Source: Anderseniella sp963700735 (GTDB taxonomy: Bacteria; Pseudomonadota; Alphaproteobacteria; Rhizobiales; Aestuariivirgaceae). From it: a DNA stretch of 64,000 nt. Position numbers and translations under genes: made by a program. Of this stretch, positions 17,531 through 26,282 are shown in pieces. Within the stretch, counting starts at the first letter, position 1, and each line of letters opens with the position of its first letter. Below the pieces are notes generated by a model. The model saw only the letters and a program-made list of their open reading frames with translations, was not told the origin of the DNA and did not search any database. The stretch is from NCBI GenBank assembly GCA_963700735.1, contig CAVOYR010000005.1:62001-126000 (forward strand), in the 5' to 3' direction.

Positions 17531-19975
17531 CTACTTGACGTTTTCCTTCTCGCCCTTCGGTCCGCCGGGCTTCTTCTTCGCGGCAGCCTTGCTTGCCGGC
17601 GAGGACTTCGCCTTCTTTTCCGGTGGCGCCTTGGCCGATGGCAACGCCTTGCGGGCGGCGGGTTTGGGCAATGCCTTTTCCTCGTCGCGCGACAGGTAGG
17701 TGAACTTCAGCTCCTCGAGCCCCTGTTCATCCTTGCCCAGCAGCACCCGTACCGTACCGCCAGCCTTCAGCTTGCCGAACAGCACCTCGTCGGCCAGTGG
17801 CTGCTTGACGTACTTCTGGATGACACGCGCCAGCGGCCGCGCGCCCATCTGCTCGTCATAGCCTTCACGTGCCAGCCAGTCGGCTGCCTCATCGGACAGC
17901 TCGATGTTGATCTGGCGCTCGGCAAGCTGGGCCTCAAGCTGCAGCACGAACTTCTGCACCACCATCCGCACCACTTCAGGCGGCAGGTGGCCGAACGGGA
18001 TGATCGAGTCGAGACGGTTGCGGAACTCCGGCGTGAACAGCTTGGTGATCGCTTCCGAATTGTCGCCTTCCCGCTTCGACCGGGTGAAGCCGAACGCGGC
18101 CTTGGCCATGTCGGCGGCACCGGCGTTGGTGGTCATGATCAGGATCACGTTGCGGAAGTCGATCGACTTGCCGTTGTGGTCGGTCAGCTTGCCGTGATCC
18201 ATCACCTGCAACAGGATGTTGAACAGGTCCGGATGCGCCTTCTCGATCTCGTCGAGCAGAAGCACGCAGTACGGGTTCTGGTCAACGCCGTCGGTCAGCA
18301 GGCCACCCTGATCAAACCCGACATAGCCGGGAGGTGCCCCGATCAGCCGCGAGACCGAGTGCCGTTCCATGTACTCCGACATGTCGAAGCGCAGCATCTC
18401 GACGCCCAGCACCTCGGCCAGCCGCTTGGCCACTTCGGTCTTGCCGACGCCGGTGGGGCCAGAGAACAGGTAGCAACCGATCGGCTTGTCCGGCTCGCGC
18501 AGGCCGGCACGGGCCAGCTTGATCGCCGAGGCCAGCGCGCCGATGGCCTGGTCCTGGCCAAACACCACCCGCTTCAACTCGACGTCCAGGTCCTTCAGCA
18601 GCTCCTGGTCGTTCTTTGAAACCGTCTTGGGGGGGATGCGCGCCATCGTGGCAATGATGTCCTCGATGTCGGATACATCGATGGTCTTCTTGCGCTTTTC
18701 CACCGGCAACAGCATCTGCGAGGCACCGGATTCATCGATCACGTCGATTGCCTTGTCCGGCAGCTTGCGGTCGTTGATGTAGCGCGATGACAGTTCCACC
18801 GCCGACTTGATGGCATCGTTGGTGTAGTGGACCTTGTGGAAGTCCTCGAAATACGGCTTCAGCCCGGTGAGGATCTTGATCGCATCCGGCACCGACGGCT
18901 CGTTCACGTCGATCTTCTGGAACCGGCGCACCAGGGCACGGTCCTTCTCGAAGTGCTGGCGATATTCCTTGTAGGTTGTCGAGCCGATGCAGCGCAGCGT
19001 GCCAGACGACAGCGCAGGCTTCAGCAGGTTGGACGCATCCATCGCCCCGCCCGACGTGGCACCGGCACCAATCACCGTGTGGATCTCGTCGATGAACATG
19101 ATGGCTCCATCATATTCCTCGATTTCCTTGATCACCGCCTTGAGCCGTTCCTCGAAATCACCGCGATAGCGCGTGCCGGCCAGCAGCACGCCCATGTCGA
19201 GCTGGAAGATGGTGCAATCCTTCAGCACCTCTGGCACTTCGCCATTGATGATCTTGCGGGCAAGGCCCTCGGCAATGGCGGTCTTGCCAACGCCCGGATC
19301 GCCGACGAACAGCGGGTTGTTCTTGGACCTGCGGCACAGCACCTGGATGGTGCGGTTGACCTCTGCCTCACGGCCGATCAGCGGGTCGATCTTGCCGTCG
19401 GCGGCCTTCTGGTTGAGGTTGATGCAGAAGCTGTCCAGCGCATCACCGGCCTTCTCGTTCTCCGGGCCGTCATCCGGCGACTTGTTCTCGTCGCTGGGCT
19501 GGGCACCCTGCACCGAGCGGCTTTCCGACAGGCCGGGCTTCTTGGCGATACCGTGCGAGATGAAGTTCACCGCATCATAGCGGGTCATGTCCTGCTCCTG
19601 CAGGAAGTAGGCGGCATGGCTTTCGCGCTCGGCAAAGATGGCCACCAGCACGTTCGCGCCGGTCACTTCCTCGCGGCCCGACGACTGCACATGAATCACC
19701 GCGCGCTGGATCACGCGCTGGAACCCTGCCGTCGGCTTGGCGTCCTCGCCGCTCGCCATGATCAGGCTGGCAAGGTCGTGATCGACGTAATTTTCGAGAT
19801 TGCCGCGCAGTTGCTCGATGTCCACGCCGCAGGCGCGCATTACCGATGCCGCGTCCTTGTCATCGACCAGTGCCAGCAGCAGATGCTCCAGCGTCGCATA
19901 TTCATGGCTCCGGTCGCTGGCCAACGCCAGTGCCCGGTGCAATGCCTGTTCCAGGCTTCCTGAGAATGTTGGCAC
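17531..19975 (-). CDS. clpA: ATP-dependent Clp protease ATP-binding subunit ClpA
   Basis: This 814-residue double AAA+ unfoldase feeds substrates to ClpP. A Clp N-domain (about 1-145) starts MPTFSGSLEQALHRAL. D1 carries Walker A GDPGVGKT and Walker B MFIDEIH. D2 carries SGPTGVGKT and LLLDEIEKAHPD. The ClpP-docking loop lies in the D2 domain. A C-terminal tail of about 55 residues rich in Lys, Ala and Pro extends past the E. coli length (758). Such tails occur in other alphaproteobacteria. The gene follows clpS by 12 bases on the same strand, the usual adaptor-unfoldase operon. Confidence 0.97.
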   Translation of the reverse strand: MPTFSGSLEQALHRALALASDRSHEYATLEHLLLALVDDKDAASVMRACGVDIEQLRGNLENYVDHDLASLIMASGEDAKPTAGFQRVIQRAVIHVQSSGREEVTGANVLVAIFAERESHAAYFLQEQDMTRYDAVNFISHGIAKKPGLSESRSVQGAQPSDENKSPDDGPENEKAGDALDSFCINLNQKAADGKIDPLIGREAEVNRTIQVLCRRSKNNPLFVGDPGVGKTAIAEGLARKIINGEVPEVLKDCTIFQLDMGVLLAGTRYRGDFEERLKAVIKEIEEYDGAIMFIDEIHTVIGAGATSGGAMDASNLLKPALSSGTLRCIGSTTYKEYRQHFEKDRALVRRFQKIDVNEPSVPDAIKILTGLKPYFEDFHKVHYTNDAIKSAVELSSRYINDRKLPDKAIDVIDESGASQMLLPVEKRKKTIDVSDIEDIIATMARIPPKTVSKNDQELLKDLDVELKRVVFGQDQAIGALASAIKLARAGLREPDKPIGCYLFSGPTGVGKTEVAKRLAEVLGVEMLRFDMSEYMERHSVSRLIGAPPGYVGFDQGGLLTDGVDQNPYCVLLLDEIEKAHPDLFNILLQVMDHGKLTDHNGKSIDFRNVILIMTTNAGAADMAKAAFGFTRSKREGDNSEAITKLFTPEFRNRLDSIIPFGHLPPEVVRMVVQKFVLQLEAQLAERQINIELSDEAADWLAREGYDEQMGARPLARVIQKYVKQPLADEVLFGKLKAGGTVRVLLGKDEQGLEELKFTYLSRDEEKALPKPAARKALPSAKAPPEKKAKSSPASKAAAKKKPGGPKGEKENVK

Positions 19976-19987
19976 TTGGGCGGGCTC

Positions 19988-20335
19988 CTATTCCTTTTCC
20001 ATGGTGCATTGCAACGGATGCGAGTGCTGCCGGGCAAAGTCCATGACCTGTGTCACTTTGGTTTCAGCGATCTCGTAGGTGTAGACACCACACACCCCGA
20101 CGCCCTTCTGATGCACATGCAACATGATGACTGTGGCTTCTTCCCGCCCCTTGCTGAAAAAGCGCTCAAGCACATGCACAACAAATTCCATGGGGGTGTA
20201 GTCGTCGTTCAGCAACAGCACCTTGTACAGACTGGGCTTCTTGGTCTTCGTCTGGGTACGGGTGATGACGCCAGTCTGACCACTGCCGCCCTTCTTGCCC
20301 GTGTCCTTGTCGTCGTCTGCCAGATAAACCTTCAT
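19988..20335 (-). CDS. clpS: ClpS, ClpA adaptor of the N-degron pathway
   Basis: This 115-residue adaptor delivers proteins with destabilising N-terminal residues to ClpAP. Its core KVLLLNDDYTPMEFVVHVLERFF and the following VIMLHVHQKGVGVCGVY contain the ligand-pocket residues, including Asn-Asp-Asp and the Met of TPMEFV. A flexible Lys/Thr-rich N-terminal arm of about 35 residues precedes the core, as the mechanism requires. The frame is open to a GTG at 20404, but the ATG at 20335 (MKVYLADDD) gives the normal family length. It is followed directly by clpA. Confidence 0.93.
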   Translation of the reverse strand: MKVYLADDDKDTGKKGGSGQTGVITRTQTKTKKPSLYKVLLLNDDYTPMEFVVHVLERFFSKGREEATVIMLHVHQKGVGVCGVYTYEIAETKVTQVMDFARQHSHPLQCTMEKE

Positions 20336-20525
20336 CAGTACTGCCGGATGTCCTGTGCTGCGCGGCCAGACTCGCCGCCCACCGTCTTCAATCATCACTG
20401 CCACATCATATAGGCGTCAATGGGCGGATTGCGAGTGCGGCGGAAAGGCTTTCCGTCTGTCGCAATGATCAGGCGGATTTGATCCATCTCATTGCGCAAA
20501 CTGGCCGGCACGAGGTCATACGAAC

Positions 20526-20561
20526 AAAAAAACCGCCCGGAACCAGCAAGGCTCCGGGCGG
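20526..20561 (-). terminator. Rho-independent terminator of the phasin gene
   Basis: On the minus strand a nine-base-pair stem (20553-20561 with 20533-20541), GC-rich, is followed directly by seven T residues (complement of 20526-20532). It lies 66 bases after the phasin stop codon and is a textbook intrinsic terminator. Confidence 0.88.
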
Positions 20562-20626
20562 CTTGTCGTCAGGCTTCCCCGGCGTAATGGGGCGGCAAGA
20601 CTGAAAAGTCAGGAGGTCGGCGCGAA

Positions 20627-20974
20627 TTACTTCGCAGCTGCCTTCGGCATGACCTTCTCGATCTGTGCTTCGAGCGGCTTGAAAGCGTCCTTGGCGGCGT
20701 CCATGTAGATCTGGTTCATCTTGTTGAACTGAGCCATGTAGCCTTCATAGGCCTTGGTCATGTGCGACTGCTGCAGTTCGACTGCCTTCTCGATGGACTT
20801 GGAAGCCATGACCTTCTCGGTCAGGGCAACGTTGTCTTCCATGGACTTCTTGGCGAAGTCTGCAGCTTCCGTGGCGATCGTCTGGAAACCCTTGGTGAAC
20901 GCATTGGCGCTTGCAACGTAGGCGTCGAAGCCCTGCTTGGCGGCGCTCTGAAACTCTTCCATAGACTTGTACAT
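20627..20974 (-). CDS. Phasin (polyhydroxyalkanoate granule-associated protein)
   Basis: This 115-residue helical protein starts MYKSMEEFQSAAKQGFDAYV, typical of the Phasin_2 family. Phasins coat polyhydroxyalkanoate granules and control their size and number. Heptad-like hydrophobic spacing runs through the middle (IEKAVELQQSHMTKAYEGYM), and the end is rich in Ala and Lys. AAAGGAG lies before the ATG at good spacing. It is a single-gene unit with its own strong promoter, two operator-like repeats (21029-21070) and an intrinsic terminator. No polymerase gene (phaC) is in the window. Confidence 0.9.
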   Translation of the reverse strand: MYKSMEEFQSAAKQGFDAYVASANAFTKGFQTIATEAADFAKKSMEDNVALTEKVMASKSIEKAVELQQSHMTKAYEGYMAQFNKMNQIYMDAAKDAFKPLEAQIEKVMPKAAAK

Positions 20975-21022
20975 GTGCGTACTCCTTTCGTGTGTTTGGC
21001 CCCGAACTCATCGGATGACTGG

Positions 21023-21070
21023 TATATATGCACTGCACAATAATATGTCAAGAATCTTTTGTGCACTGCA
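21023..21070 (-). promoter_or_regulatory. Phasin promoter with two TGCACTGCA operator-like repeats
   Basis: Read on the minus strand, TTGACA (complement of 21046-21051) and TATATA (complement of 21023-21028) are separated by exactly 17 bases, a consensus housekeeping sigma promoter. TGCACTGCA (21029-21037) fills part of the spacer. An identical copy lies at 21062-21070, 33 bases away, or three DNA turns. Position and TGCA-rich content resemble operators of the PhaR-type repressor of phasin genes, so repression relieved by nascent polymer is inferred. Confidence 0.75.
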
Positions 21071-21410
21071 CCATGACGCTACGTAGCACAGATAATTCCG
21101 CGTCAATCGCTACAAATTTACACAATGGTAACGACGCTCCTGCACAATTTGACAACCAAGGATCGGGAGACGCGTGGCGATCGCAAAATTCCTTATGCGG
21201 ACGCTTGTGGCGGGAACGAGGACGATCCGGTTTGTGAGTAAGCGTATTGCACGTCACCAGATGTGATGCTGCGCCCCTGGTTGGGCACTCGCCATCCGGC
21301 ATCTCCCCTTTTCCGCACATTTCCCGGTAAGGCTTCAGCACGGCTGATGCCTTGATCAGGCAGGTGTTCGCCCGACTGGGGCGGCAAAACGGATAGTGGG
21401 TGGACGCAGT
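21071..21410. other. Intergenic region between phasin operator and carboxypeptidase gene
   Basis: This 340-base gap lies upstream of two divergent genes. It has a lower G+C stretch near the operator (to about 21160), including a third partial TGCACAA at 21141-21147. The carboxypeptidase promoter must lie somewhere in it, but I see no clear -35/-10 pair. The short frames here do not look like proteins. Confidence 0.4.
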
Positions 21411-23015
21411 ATGGGTATTTCACAATCAGTTTCGACCGCCGCATGGCCCCGGCTCAACCGGACCCTCGCCGTCATGCTTGCGATCTTTCTCGCACTGATT
21501 CTCGCCTCCGGCCTGCAGCGGCCTGCCATGGCAAACCCGAAATTCGCGGCCATCACGGTGGATGCGGCCACGGGCGAGATCATCTACGCCAACGACGCTG
21601 ATGCACGGCGCTATCCCGCATCGCTGACCAAGGTGATGACGCTCTACATCCTGTTTCAGGAACTGAAGGCCAACCGTGTGCGATTCGATACGCAGATGAA
21701 GGTCTCGGCCAAGGCCTCGAAACAGCAACCCTCCAAACTCGGCCTGCGTGCCGGCAGCACCTTGAGCGTGCGCGATGCCATATTCTCGCTGATCACCAAG
21801 TCCGCCAATGACGCTGCCATGGTTGTTGCCGAGCATGTTTCGGGTTCGGAAGACGCTTTCGCGGACCGGATGACGCGAACCGCACGCGGGCTCGGCATGA
21901 CGCGCACGACATTCACCAATCCGAACGGCCTGCCCGACTCGCGCCAGGTCACCACCGCCCGCGACATGGCAACGCTGGGCCTGCGCGTACAGCGCGACTT
22001 CCCGGATTACTACAAGTTCTTTGCGACCCGCAGCTACAGCTATGGCAAGCGCCGGCTCGGCAACCACAACAGGCTGCTGGGCAAGGTCAAGGGCGTCGAT
22101 GGCATCAAGACGGGTTACACCCGCGCGTCCGGCTTCAACCTGCTCTCGTCCATGGAAGTCAACAACCGCCGCATCGTTGGCGTTGTGCTCGGCGGCACGT
22201 CCGGCGCCTCGCGCAATGCCTACATGACCAAGATGTTGCGCCGTGACATCGCCAAGGCCACCGTCAGCGGCAATGCCATTGCTGCGGTTGCCGGAAAGCC
22301 TGCCGGTTACAACCCTGCGGCTGCGGCCAAGGTCGTTGCCCTGGCCAAGCCGCAGCCACCAATCGAAAACCCGCCCAAGCCGCGCATGAAGCCTGAAGAC
22401 CTCGGACCGGCTGCCCAGCCCGTATCGACAAGCGAGCTGGCACAGATCGTGGCCCGCACGGCCTCACAGCCTGTACCCGCAAACGAGCCCGCGCCGGAAG
22501 CCCTGCCCGCCAATGGCGTGACCTTCCAGACCGTAACGGTACCCATGGCCACGCAGAAGTCCGACAGCCTGATCGTGGCAAGTGCTGCACAGGCACTGGC
22601 CCCTGCGCCTACGTCACTCGGCAAGCTGCAGCTTCGCCTTGAGGAACAGGAACAGCAAGGTTCTGCCCCGGTGGAACAGGTCGTGGCAGCAACTGCACCG
22701 GCGCCAGCAATCGCCAAGGTGATCGTTGACCAGCAGGTCGTCCAGGAGAAGTTGGCCGCCCACCAGCAGTCATGGAACATCCAGGTTGGTGCGTTCCCGA
22801 CCGCCGAAGGTGCCAAGTCTCGAATCGATGTGGCAAAATCCACGCGCGTCAGCGCACTACGTGACGCAACGCCCTTCCTGATGGCGGTGGACAAGGATGG
22901 TGACACCATCTACCGCGCGCGGTTCTCGGGTCTCAACCGGCGTGAAGCCCAAAATGCCTGCCGCCAGTTGAAGCGCGCCGGCGTGGGGTGCTTCCCGCTT
23001 GCCCCGTCGAGCTGA
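21411..23015 (+). CDS. D-alanyl-D-alanine carboxypeptidase with C-terminal SPOR domain
   Basis: This 534-residue penicillin-binding protein of the DacA/C family (S11) trims peptidoglycan stem peptides. It has a signal/anchor segment (about 17-40), the catalytic SLTK at 71-74, SAN at 131-133 and KTG at 233-235. A long Pro/Ala-rich linker (about 295-450) follows. The C-terminal domain of about 80 residues begins SWNIQVGAFPTAEGA and ends LKRAGVGCFPL, which is a SPOR domain that binds denuded septal glycan. The combination suggests action at the division site. A GTG at 21396 is in frame, but the ATG at 21411 is chosen. A bidirectional terminator follows. Confidence 0.9.
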   Translation: MGISQSVSTAAWPRLNRTLAVMLAIFLALILASGLQRPAMANPKFAAITVDAATGEIIYANDADARRYPASLTKVMTLYILFQELKANRVRFDTQMKVSAKASKQQPSKLGLRAGSTLSVRDAIFSLITKSANDAAMVVAEHVSGSEDAFADRMTRTARGLGMTRTTFTNPNGLPDSRQVTTARDMATLGLRVQRDFPDYYKFFATRSYSYGKRRLGNHNRLLGKVKGVDGIKTGYTRASGFNLLSSMEVNNRRIVGVVLGGTSGASRNAYMTKMLRRDIAKATVSGNAIAAVAGKPAGYNPAAAAKVVALAKPQPPIENPPKPRMKPEDLGPAAQPVSTSELAQIVARTASQPVPANEPAPEALPANGVTFQTVTVPMATQKSDSLIVASAAQALAPAPTSLGKLQLRLEEQEQQGSAPVEQVVAATAPAPAIAKVIVDQQVVQEKLAAHQQSWNIQVGAFPTAEGAKSRIDVAKSTRVSALRDATPFLMAVDKDGDTIYRARFSGLNRREAQNACRQLKRAGVGCFPLAPSS

Positions 23016-23040
23016 TACCAAGCTGACACGACGCGAGTAT

Positions 23041-23075
23041 AAAACACCCGCAAGGTTCGCCTCGCGGGTGTTTTT
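23041..23075. terminator. Bidirectional Rho-independent terminator
   Basis: ACACCCGC (23044-23051) pairs with GCGGGTGT (23064-23071), with AAA before and TTTT after. It can therefore end transcription on both strands. It lies between the convergent carboxypeptidase and DnaJ-domain genes, serving both. Confidence 0.88.
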
Positions 23076-23080
23076 GTTTG

Positions 23081-23773
23081 TCAGCCGCCCTTGGCCAGCA
23101 GCACGTTGCGCGCTTCGTTGATGCGCGCGGCAAACCACGCAGATCCACCCTGGTCGGGGTGGTGCTGTTTCATCAGGTTGCGGTAGGCCTTCTGGATGTC
23201 GTCCTCGCTGGCCCCCTCGTCCAGGCCAAGGATCTCCAGCGCCTCATTGGCCGACATGCCGCCCCCGGTACGCTGCGACGTGCTGCCGCCTGCGCCTTGC
23301 GCCGCTTCGCGCCAGTCCGGATGCGCGCGGTCCATGTAGGCCATCAGCAGTGCCTCGCTGCGGTCGTTGGCCGCCACGCAATCCTGCATGAGCGCCTGCA
23401 GTTCCGGCACGGTCAACGACACGAGTTCGCGCCCGTTGAACGGGCCGGACAGTACCGTGCCATGCATTTCGCCGGTATCGTGGTCCAGCGTCATGTCGAG
23501 CACCGACGTACGCACCGATGATTCCTGGCCCTTTTCCTTGTTGGCCTTGCGAAAGGCCCCTTGCGCCCCGTAGATCGCCAGCCCGAGCAGGAACAGGGGT
23601 ACGGCAACCGGAAGAAGCCCGCGCAGCGCGGTGAAAGCGGACATGGCGAGTATCGAGCCTCCGAGGGTTCGCCGCGCGCCGTTTGCGGCAATGGTGGGGT
23701 TCACGGTTGCGAGCCTGGGCAGCAGCAACGTGACCAGCAGGAATACCAGGATTATGGCAATCGCATAGACCAT
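23081..23773 (-). CDS. Membrane-anchored DnaJ-domain protein
   Basis: This 230-residue protein has an N-terminal membrane helix (about residues 2-20), a second hydrophobic stretch (about 50-70), a soluble middle part and a C-terminal J domain. The J domain (about 173-230) starts NEALEILGLDEGASEDDIQKAY and contains the Hsp70-stimulating HPD motif in QHHPDQGG. There is no Gly/Phe or zinc region, so it is a type III J protein that should recruit DnaK to the membrane. Its ATG overlaps the VWA gene stop by one base (TGATG), so the pair is coupled and may work together. Confidence 0.85.
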   Translation of the reverse strand: MVYAIAIILVFLLVTLLLPRLATVNPTIAANGARRTLGGSILAMSAFTALRGLLPVAVPLFLLGLAIYGAQGAFRKANKEKGQESSVRTSVLDMTLDHDTGEMHGTVLSGPFNGRELVSLTVPELQALMQDCVAANDRSEALLMAYMDRAHPDWREAAQGAGGSTSQRTGGGMSANEALEILGLDEGASEDDIQKAYRNLMKQHHPDQGGSAWFAARINEARNVLLAKGG

Positions 23774-24513
23774 CAGCGCAGTTGCTCCAGCAACCCGGCA
23801 ATATCGCCACCATTCTTCTTTGACAGGTTTTCCAGCGCAGCCCGGCCGCCGGCGGCATAGGCGGCAACCGCGCCCAGCAGGTCGCGCAATTGACGGGCCG
23901 AGGACGCATCAAACCGGCTGTAGGCACCGCCGGTCAGCCTGGCGATCTCGCGAAATGCGCGTTCAGCTACCGCGTCACGGCCTTCCTGAAACATGAACAT
24001 CCTCACGCCCAGCAGGCCAAGCTCGCCCGCCAGCGAGCAAAGGTGATCGACGTGTTCTTCCATGCAGTCGCCGACATACACAACCGCGTCCACCCGGGCA
24101 GCCTGAGCTTCCTTGCGGACGTGCTTGAGAACCTTCAGGATTTGCGTGTTGCCACCGCGGCAGTCGACGGTGGTCATCAGCCGTGCCAGCGCGTCTGCGT
24201 TGGAGACCCACTTCGAAGACCGGCACTCACCGAACCCGCGGAAATAAACCAGCTGCACATCCAGCCCGCCAACCCGGCCTGCCTCGGAGAACATCTCGGC
24301 CTGCGTCTGCAAGGCCGCATCCCACGTCGGCTGACGGCTCATGGTGGCATCCATGGCGAAAATCAGCCGGCCATTGCCGGCCTTTGCCACCGGCGGCGTT
24401 GCCTTGACCTGCGCGAGGAACGCATCAACATCGGCGCGCACCGCAGGGGTCGCCGCACCGGTGCCCTTTTGCACGGCCGGGGCCTGCTTGCTGGTGTCGT
24501 TTCGCGTGGTCAT
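23773..24513 (-). CDS. VWA-domain protein coupled to a DnaJ-domain gene
   Basis: This 246-residue cytosolic-looking protein has no signal peptide. The central fold fits a von Willebrand factor A domain: LIFAMDATMSRQPTWDAAL has the metal-site pattern DxTxS, and CRGGNTQILKVLKHVRKEA and VDAVVYVGDCMEEHVDHL follow. An Ala-rich N-terminal arm of about 45 residues precedes the domain. The function is unknown. It is translationally coupled to the downstream membrane J-domain gene, which hints at a chaperone-linked role. There is no MoxR-type ATPase nearby, which VWA proteins often pair with. Confidence 0.75.
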   Translation of the reverse strand: MTTRNDTSKQAPAVQKGTGAATPAVRADVDAFLAQVKATPPVAKAGNGRLIFAMDATMSRQPTWDAALQTQAEMFSEAGRVGGLDVQLVYFRGFGECRSSKWVSNADALARLMTTVDCRGGNTQILKVLKHVRKEAQAARVDAVVYVGDCMEEHVDHLCSLAGELGLLGVRMFMFQEGRDAVAERAFREIARLTGGAYSRFDASSARQLRDLLGAVAAYAAGGRAALENLSKKNGGDIAGLLEQLR

Positions 24514-24597
24514 CGGCGCGCATCTCCCCCACTTGGCCGGTCAAGGCCGGTTTCTCCTGAAAGATGGGAGTTGCGCCGCACGATTACAATAATTCGT

Positions 24598-25005
24598 TCA
24601 TGCGCCGGGGGCCTTCAGATAATCTTCATCGCTCACGTGCTCCATCCAGTTGGCATGGCTGCCATCAAGCGCCTCCTGGAACGCCAGGTGGCACATCAGC
24701 GCGTCGGGTGCCGCGCCATGCCAGTGCTTCTCGTGCGGTGGAATCCACACCACATCGCCGGGCAGCAACTCGACCACCGGTTCGCCCTCGGTCTGGAAGC
24801 GCCCCGTGCCAGACACCACCACCAGCGTCTGTCCCAGCGGATGGCTGTGCCAGGCGGTGCGCGCTCCCGGCTCGAACGTCACCCGAACGCCCCGGATACG
24901 AGCCGGTTCCGGTGCCTCGACAATCGGGTCCTGCCAAACGGTACCGGTGAAATAGCTCGCCGGTGCCTTCTTGCTGGCGCGCGAACCTGCCTTGTGGTGC
25001 TGCAT
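24598..25005 (-). CDS. Cupin-domain protein
   Basis: This is a small single-cupin protein of 135 residues. The first cupin motif is TAWHSHPLGQTLVVVSGTGRFQTEG and the second is PGDVVWIPPHEKHWHGA, each carrying metal-binding His and, in the first, an acidic or polar partner. It resembles the carboxymuconolactone-decarboxylase-associated or YhhW-like cupins of unknown substrate. The ATG at 25005 is preceded by GAGAGGGA; a GTG at 25047 is in frame but lacks a ribosome site at useful spacing. It is divergent from the serine hydrolase gene. Confidence 0.82.
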   Translation of the reverse strand: MQHHKAGSRASKKAPASYFTGTVWQDPIVEAPEPARIRGVRVTFEPGARTAWHSHPLGQTLVVVSGTGRFQTEGEPVVELLPGDVVWIPPHEKHWHGAAPDALMCHLAFQEALDGSHANWMEHVSDEDYLKAPGA

Positions 25006-25070
25006 CTGCTTGTGTCCCTCTCGAAGGTCTGTTTGTGTGGTGGCCACAACCTTACAACAGGATCACCGAG

Positions 25071-26255
25071 ATGACAGGCATGATGGTCGGCTTTCCGCCA
25101 AGCCCCGAAACACAGGTCACGCTGGCCAACTGGCGCCAGCACCCCTACAGCACCTGGGCGTTTTCCAATGTCCGCGAACTGCTGCCGACTGCCAACATCG
25201 CGCACGACCCAGCCAACGTGCGCACCCTCGGCACGGCGCTGGAAGACCTCGGCCACGTCGATCTCGGTGACGGCATGACGCTGGCTCGCTACCTCGATGC
25301 AACCTGGACCGACGGCTACGTGGTGCTGCAGGACGGCGCGGTGGTCCACGAGACCTATCGCAACGCGGCCGGCCCCACGCAGCCGCACATCCTGATGTCG
25401 GTGTCCAAGTCGATGCTGGGTGTGCTTGCGGGCATCCTGGCCCACAAGGGCAAGCTGGACCTGTCGGCCCCCGTTACCGTCTACGTCCCGGAAGTGCGCT
25501 CGACCGCCTGGAACAAGGCCTCCGTGCAGAACGTGCTCGACATGCGCGTCGGCATCCTGTTCGACGAGGACTACGAGGCGACCTCCGGCCCCATCGTCGA
25601 ATACCGCAAGTCCACCGGCTGGAACCCGCTCGGCCCCGGCGACACGCCGTCGGACCTGCGCTCCTTCTTCAGCCAGCTTACCGAGACAGACGGCCCGCAC
25701 GAAGGCCGCTTCCACTATGTATCGCCCAACACCGACCTTGCCGCCTGGATTATCGAGCGCGCCACCGGCACCCGCTATGCCGACCTGATGTCACAACACC
25801 TGTGGCAGCCCATGGGCGCCGGCGACTCGGCTTACATCACCGTGGACCGGCTGGGCGCACCGCGCGCCGCTGGTGGCATGTGCGTCACTGCGCGTGACCT
25901 TGCCCGCGTCGGCCAGCTGATCGTGGACGGCGGCATGGCCGGCACCACGCAGGTGATCGCGCCTGAATGGATCGACGACCTGTTCAACGCAGGCGATCCC
26001 GCAGCCTGGGCAAAGGGTGACTTCGTCGACTATTTCAACGGCCGCGACATGCATTACCGCAACAAGTGGTACGTGCTGCGCGGCGACCGGCCGATGGCCT
26101 TCGGAAGCGGCATTCACGGCCAGAACCTGTGGGTGTTGCCGCACGAGCGCGTCGTCATCGCCAAGACGTCGTCCCGCCCCATGGCCCAGGATGCGGCTAC
26201 CGGCGCGCTGAACCTGAAGATGGTGGACGCGGTGAAGCGGTATCTGGCGGAGTAA
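25071..26255 (+). CDS. Beta-lactamase-fold serine hydrolase, NylB-like
   Basis: This 394-residue protein has the class C beta-lactamase fold. The catalytic SxxK is SVSKSMLGVLAG (around residue 108). The Tyr motif is YVSPNTDLAAW, and a late GSGIHGQNLWV takes the place of KTG. The stretch DLSAPVTVYVPEV...VQNVLDMRVGI closely resembles 6-aminohexanoate-dimer hydrolase (NylB) and related carboxylesterases. Activity on small amides or esters is inferred; a lactamase role is unlikely. There is no signal peptide. AGGA lies eight bases before the ATG at 25071; the open frame upstream to 24963 overlaps the divergent cupin gene. Confidence 0.83.
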   Translation: MTGMMVGFPPSPETQVTLANWRQHPYSTWAFSNVRELLPTANIAHDPANVRTLGTALEDLGHVDLGDGMTLARYLDATWTDGYVVLQDGAVVHETYRNAAGPTQPHILMSVSKSMLGVLAGILAHKGKLDLSAPVTVYVPEVRSTAWNKASVQNVLDMRVGILFDEDYEATSGPIVEYRKSTGWNPLGPGDTPSDLRSFFSQLTETDGPHEGRFHYVSPNTDLAAWIIERATGTRYADLMSQHLWQPMGAGDSAYITVDRLGAPRAAGGMCVTARDLARVGQLIVDGGMAGTTQVIAPEWIDDLFNAGDPAAWAKGDFVDYFNGRDMHYRNKWYVLRGDRPMAFGSGIHGQNLWVLPHERVVIAKTSSRPMAQDAATGALNLKMVDAVKRYLAE

Positions 26256-26282
26256 GTCTGAAAGCCTGAGCCGATCAGCCGG

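Noticed and set aside
18827..19963. A 378-codon plus-strand frame opposite clpA
   Set aside because: Shadow frame of a strongly conserved gene, with no ribosome site or protein-like pattern.
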